Shown here: in pieces, positions 23,075-25,695 of the stretch
Numbering within the stretch: the first letter of the stretch is position 1
How the letters are laid out: each line of letters opens with the position of its first letter
From: JBBQKP01 sp038326995
Lineage (GTDB): Bacteria; Planctomycetota; Phycisphaerae; Tepidisphaerales; Tepidisphaeraceae
Direction of reading: 5' to 3'
NCBI GenBank assembly: GCA_038326995.1
Contig: JBBQKP010000026.1
Location: forward strand, 1 to 25,695
DNA length: 25,695 nt
Program-made: the position numbers and the translations under genes
Notes under the pieces: model-generated
The model's database searches: none
Seen by the model: the letters and a program-made list of their open reading frames with translations, nothing else
Told to the model about the DNA's origin: nothing

Positions 23075-24163
23075 CTATCTTCCCTTGCCGAAAAATGCCT
23101 TGATCGAATCCAAAATATCGTCGCGCGAGTTGACGCGGCTGGTGACGACTCGCAGATCTTTTTTCATGTGCTCGTGCAGCACGTTGATGAAGTTGCCCGA
23201 GCCGTAGGCGCTGGCGACCTGGCAGTAGCCGAACTGGTTGCACACGGGCAAGAGCTGCTCGCGCAGCATCTTGATGCAGTCGCGGCTGTCGGCCTCAGAG
23301 CTGTTGTCGCCGTCGCTGAAGTGGAAGAGATAAATGTTCCACTCGTCGGGGTTGTAATTCTGGTCGATGATCTGCTTGCACAGGCGATACGCGCTGGAGA
23401 TTTTCGTTCCGCCGTCCTCGCGAAGGTGATAGAAAGTCTGCTTATCAACTTCCTTGGCGTTCACATCGTGGACGATATACCGGCTTTCAATCCCCTCGTA
23501 ATTTTTTCGCAGCCATGTATCAATCCAGAAGCTTTCCAAACGAACGAGTTCCTTCTGTTCTTGTCCCATCGAGCCCGAGACGTCCATCATGAAAATGATC
23601 AGCGCGTTGGACTGTGGTGCTTTGACTTCCTTCCAGCTTCGGTAGCGCAAATCGCGTTTTTCGGGAATGACCATCGGGTTCGATGGGTCGTAACTTCCCA
23701 GCATGATCTGGCGTTTGAGTGCTTCGCGAAACGAGCGTTTGAAATGCCTCAGCGACTCGGGCCCGACGCGACGGAGCGAGCTGTATTTTTCGCGGATTGT
23801 GGTGATGCGGTGTTTGCCCTTGGGCTCGATACGCGGGAGCTTGAGTTCTTCTGACAAAATGTCGGCGAGTTCGTCGAGCGAGAGATCGACCTCCATGAGG
23901 TGCTGCCCCGGCTTGTCGCCGCCTTTGCCGGTTTTGCCCTGTTTTTCGCCGACGTTGTCGCCTTCATTGCCCTGGCCCGATCCGATTCCGCCCGAGTTAT
24001 CGCCGTAACGAAAATTAGGCAAGTCGATGGACCGAACAGGAATACTGATGAGCTGTTTTCCCTCTTTGCCGATGAGTTCACCCTTGCCGATGAATTTGCG
24101 AAGGTCCTCGCGGATTCGGCCCTTGACGATGTGCCTGAAACGTTGGTGATCTTGCTCGATCAT
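23075..24163 (-). CDS. yhbH: DUF444 (YeaH/YhbH) family protein with VWA-like fold
   Basis: The protein has 362 residues. It starts IEQDHQRFRHIVKGRIREDL, as in YhbH/YeaH. SIPVRSIDLPNFRYG precedes a Gly-rich linker (about 54-85). A VWA-like domain includes IIFMMDVSGSMGQEQKELVR (DxSxS metal motif near 194), HLREDGGTKISSAYRLC (the Thr) and LFHFSDGDNSSEADSRDC (the last Asp). In enterobacteria and bacilli the family is linked to the PrkA serine kinase and SpoVR in stress or stationary-phase response; neither partner is in this window. It starts 21 bases after the Uma2 stop on the same strand, so mqnD, Uma2 and this gene may form one transcript. The molecular activity is not settled. Confidence 0.93.
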   Translation of the reverse strand: MIEQDHQRFRHIVKGRIREDLRKFIGKGELIGKEGKQLISIPVRSIDLPNFRYGDNSGGIGSGQGNEGDNVGEKQGKTGKGGDKPGQHLMEVDLSLDELADILSEELKLPRIEPKGKHRITTIREKYSSLRRVGPESLRHFKRSFREALKRQIMLGSYDPSNPMVIPEKRDLRYRSWKEVKAPQSNALIIFMMDVSGSMGQEQKELVRLESFWIDTWLRKNYEGIESRYIVHDVNAKEVDKQTFYHLREDGGTKISSAYRLCKQIIDQNYNPDEWNIYLFHFSDGDNSSEADSRDCIKMLREQLLPVCNQFGYCQVASAYGSGNFINVLHEHMKKDLRVVTSRVNSRDDILDSIKAFFGKGR

Positions 24164-24184
24164 GGGGCACTCAGTTCAAAGGGT

Positions 24185-24724
24185 CTATTGGAACAACTCA
24201 CTCACCTTGCACCGAAACTCGGGCAGTATTGCTGGCACGGTCAATTCGTCTGAGTCGCGAAGCGTTCGCTGGAGTTTTCCCGAATACTCGACAACCGATT
24301 TGGACTTCGGGTAGACGACCCAGATCAGGCCGAAGCCGTTGGAAAGATAGTCAGAAATCTTTTGATCGACGTCGTAGGCGGACTCGCTGGGAGAAATGAT
24401 CTTGATCGCCAGGTCGGGCGCAAACGCGAAGAAGCCGTCTTCGGGCTCGGTATTTTGCAGACGAGTACGTAGCACGACTGACACGTCGGGTTTTCGAAAC
24501 CGCATCGGATCGTCAGCGAAACATCGGTACGACATTTCGACGAAGAATTTACACGGCTTCAATCTATTTGCCCCAGCCAGCAGGATTACGAAGTTCGCCG
24601 CAAGTTCGCAGGATTCCGCGCTCATATTCTTCTCCCTGATTTCTCCGTCCACGAACTCCACGCCCGGCTCGTGGAGCGCGTCGTTATAAGCTTTGGCGTC
24701 GATCGGCTTGGCCCTTGTAATCAT
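24185..24724 (-). CDS. Uma2-family (DUF820) restriction-endonuclease-like protein
   Basis: The protein has 179 residues. It has the DUF820 fold of the PD-(D/E)XK superfamily: GVEFVDGEIREKNMSAESCE near the start, then FFVEMSYRCF, FRKPDVSVV with the conserved Asp, PDLAIKIISPSESAYDVDQK and ISDYLSNGFGLIWVVYPKSK. At the usual PDLVVEVLSPS motif this protein has AIKIISPS, so the expected Glu is Lys. That may remove nuclease activity. Proteins of this family are abundant in cyanobacteria and planctomycetes, usually of unknown role and often mobile. It lies between mqnD (57 bases upstream) and DUF444. The start MITRAKPIDAKAYN fits the family length. Confidence 0.9.
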   Translation of the reverse strand: MITRAKPIDAKAYNDALHEPGVEFVDGEIREKNMSAESCELAANFVILLAGANRLKPCKFFVEMSYRCFADDPMRFRKPDVSVVLRTRLQNTEPEDGFFAFAPDLAIKIISPSESAYDVDQKISDYLSNGFGLIWVVYPKSKSVVEYSGKLQRTLRDSDELTVPAILPEFRCKVSELFQ

Positions 24725-24781
24725 GTTGTCCTCGTCGTTCTCATGCTGACTCTTTCAGGCTCGAATATATCAGAACGCGCG

Positions 24782-25636
24782 CTACTTTGCCTCGACAAAA
24801 TCGATCGAACCTATGGCCGGGACGATGCCTGCCTTCGCGCCTTCGCTCAGTAATCTGGTGATGGCGGTTCGACCGATGTCGCCGTAGTCCAGCGTCCAGT
24901 GATTGACGTACATGCCCACGAATTTATCGGCGAGTTCGCGGTTTAAATCTCGGCCGAACTGAAGCGAATATTCCACTGCCGGGGCGCGGTGGTCGAGTGA
25001 ATACTGGATCGACTGCTTGAGAATATCGGTCACTTCCTGCATCGCGGGCTGGCCCAGATCTTTGCGGATGCAGTTTCCGCCCAGTGGAAGTGGCAGGCCG
25101 GTCTTGTCTTTCCACCACACGCCCAGATCGACGACGAGATGCAGGCCGAGCGTTTTGAAGGTGAGCTGACCTTCGTGAATGATGAGCCCCGCATCGACTT
25201 TTCCTTCGGCGACCAATTTCGGAATCTCGTCGAACATGACGACGACGTGCTTGAACGACCCGACGCCCAGGCACAGTTGCGTGGTAAGGAATGCGGTCGT
25301 GAGTTCGCCCGGAATGGCGATGGTCTTTCCTCGCAGGTCGTCGAGCTTCATGGGCGATCGTGCGACGATCATCGGGCCGTAGCCGTCGCCCATGCTGCTG
25401 CCGCAACTCGTCAGGGCGTAGTGATCGGCGACATACGGGTACGCGTGAATGGAGATGGCAGTGATCTCAAGTTTGCCGGTTCGCGCCCAGCTACTGAGCG
25501 TCTGAATATCGCGAAGGACGTGCTCGAACTTCCATTTGCCCGTGTCGATTTTGTCCTTCGCCAGGGCGTAGAACATGAAGGCGTCGTCGGGATCGGGGGA
25601 ATGGCCCAGTTGAAGCGTGGTGGAGGTCTGTGTCAT
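24782..25636 (-). CDS. mqnD: 1,4-dihydroxy-6-naphthoate synthase (menaquinone, futalosine pathway)
   Basis: MqnD converts cyclic dehypoxanthinyl futalosine to 1,4-dihydroxy-6-naphthoate in the futalosine route to menaquinone. The 284-residue protein has the periplasmic-binding-like fold of MqnA/MqnD. Family motifs are LQLGHSPDPDDAFMFYAL (residues 8-25), EITAISIHAYPYVADHYALT, SCGSSMGDGYGPMIVAR, LRGKTIAIPGELTTAFLTTQ, DAGLIIHEGQLTF (conserved His of the active site) and LPLPLGGNCIRKDL. Length matches the family (about 270-290). Other mqn genes are not in the window. The start MTQTSTTLQ is followed at once by homologous sequence. It is the first of a minus-strand run with Uma2 and DUF444. Confidence 0.94.
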   Translation of the reverse strand: MTQTSTTLQLGHSPDPDDAFMFYALAKDKIDTGKWKFEHVLRDIQTLSSWARTGKLEITAISIHAYPYVADHYALTSCGSSMGDGYGPMIVARSPMKLDDLRGKTIAIPGELTTAFLTTQLCLGVGSFKHVVVMFDEIPKLVAEGKVDAGLIIHEGQLTFKTLGLHLVVDLGVWWKDKTGLPLPLGGNCIRKDLGQPAMQEVTDILKQSIQYSLDHRAPAVEYSLQFGRDLNRELADKFVGMYVNHWTLDYGDIGRTAITRLLSEGAKAGIVPAIGSIDFVEAK

Positions 25637-25695
25637 CTGTCAAGAGTGTAGGTCGGCCGGTGCGAAATCCGAATCGCCGCAGGTTTCAAATCGGA

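Noticed and set aside
1..25695. CRISPR array, prophage or defence island
   Set aside because: No regularly spaced repeats, cas-like genes, phage structural genes or known defence genes were seen.

Overview
The window looks like a chromosomal segment of a planctomycete, most likely of the Phycisphaerae. Three secreted proteins end in PEP-CTERM sorting tails. One of them also carries a dockerin-like calcium-loop repeat, and next to it lies a prepilin-type (GFTLVELL...) pseudopilin-like protein with a DUF1559/H-X9-DG-like C-terminus. There is a futalosine-pathway menaquinone gene (mqnD), a sugar phosphate isomerase/epimerase and a Gfo/Idh/MocA oxidoreductase. The DNA is GC-rich. The taxonomic call is inference from gene content; no rRNA is present.

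Layout. 1-150 is the tail of a small membrane protein (DUF2892/YgaP type). 474-2567 is a GH36-like alpha-galactosidase. 2568-5050 is gene-poor: one small fasciclin-domain gene with its own terminator, then about 1.4 kb of decayed sequence with remnants of small membrane proteins and a Crp/Fnr-type helix-turn-helix. 5102-5644 is a CHRD-domain PEP-CTERM protein. 6066-9961 is a stress-type cluster on the plus strand: a manganese catalase whose reading frame is interrupted by a UGA codon at position 19, a glyoxalase/VOC protein, a DUF2892-SRPBCC membrane protein and a zinc alcohol/formaldehyde-type dehydrogenase. 9962-11132 holds a degraded ISNCY-like transposase. 11133-12776 (minus) is a glycosyltransferase plus epimerase pair. 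13012-15850 (plus) is a surface/secretion cluster: a prepilin-like protein and two related PEP-CTERM proteins. These are followed by greA and tRNA-Thr(UGU).

16609-17053 is a repeat-bearing spacer. 17054-18220 (minus) encodes a shortened UvrC-like protein with eroded GIY-YIG motifs. 18413-19924 (plus) encodes an unrecognised protein and a second family 2 glycosyltransferase. 19925-20360 is a convergent spacer packed with hairpin repeats. 20361-21563 (minus) is the Gfo/Idh oxidoreductase, 21681-22970 (plus) a glutamate dehydrogenase, and 23075-25636 (minus) an mqnD - Uma2 - DUF444 run.

The points most worth a second look are the in-frame UGA in the manganese catalase with a hairpin just behind it, the hairpin-repeat spacer at 20010-20260 with a related copy at 16723, the pair of related PEP-CTERM proteins of unknown role, and the truncated UvrC-like protein. 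I do not see a clear new multi-gene defence or biosynthetic system. No CRISPR array, prophage or integrase was seen.
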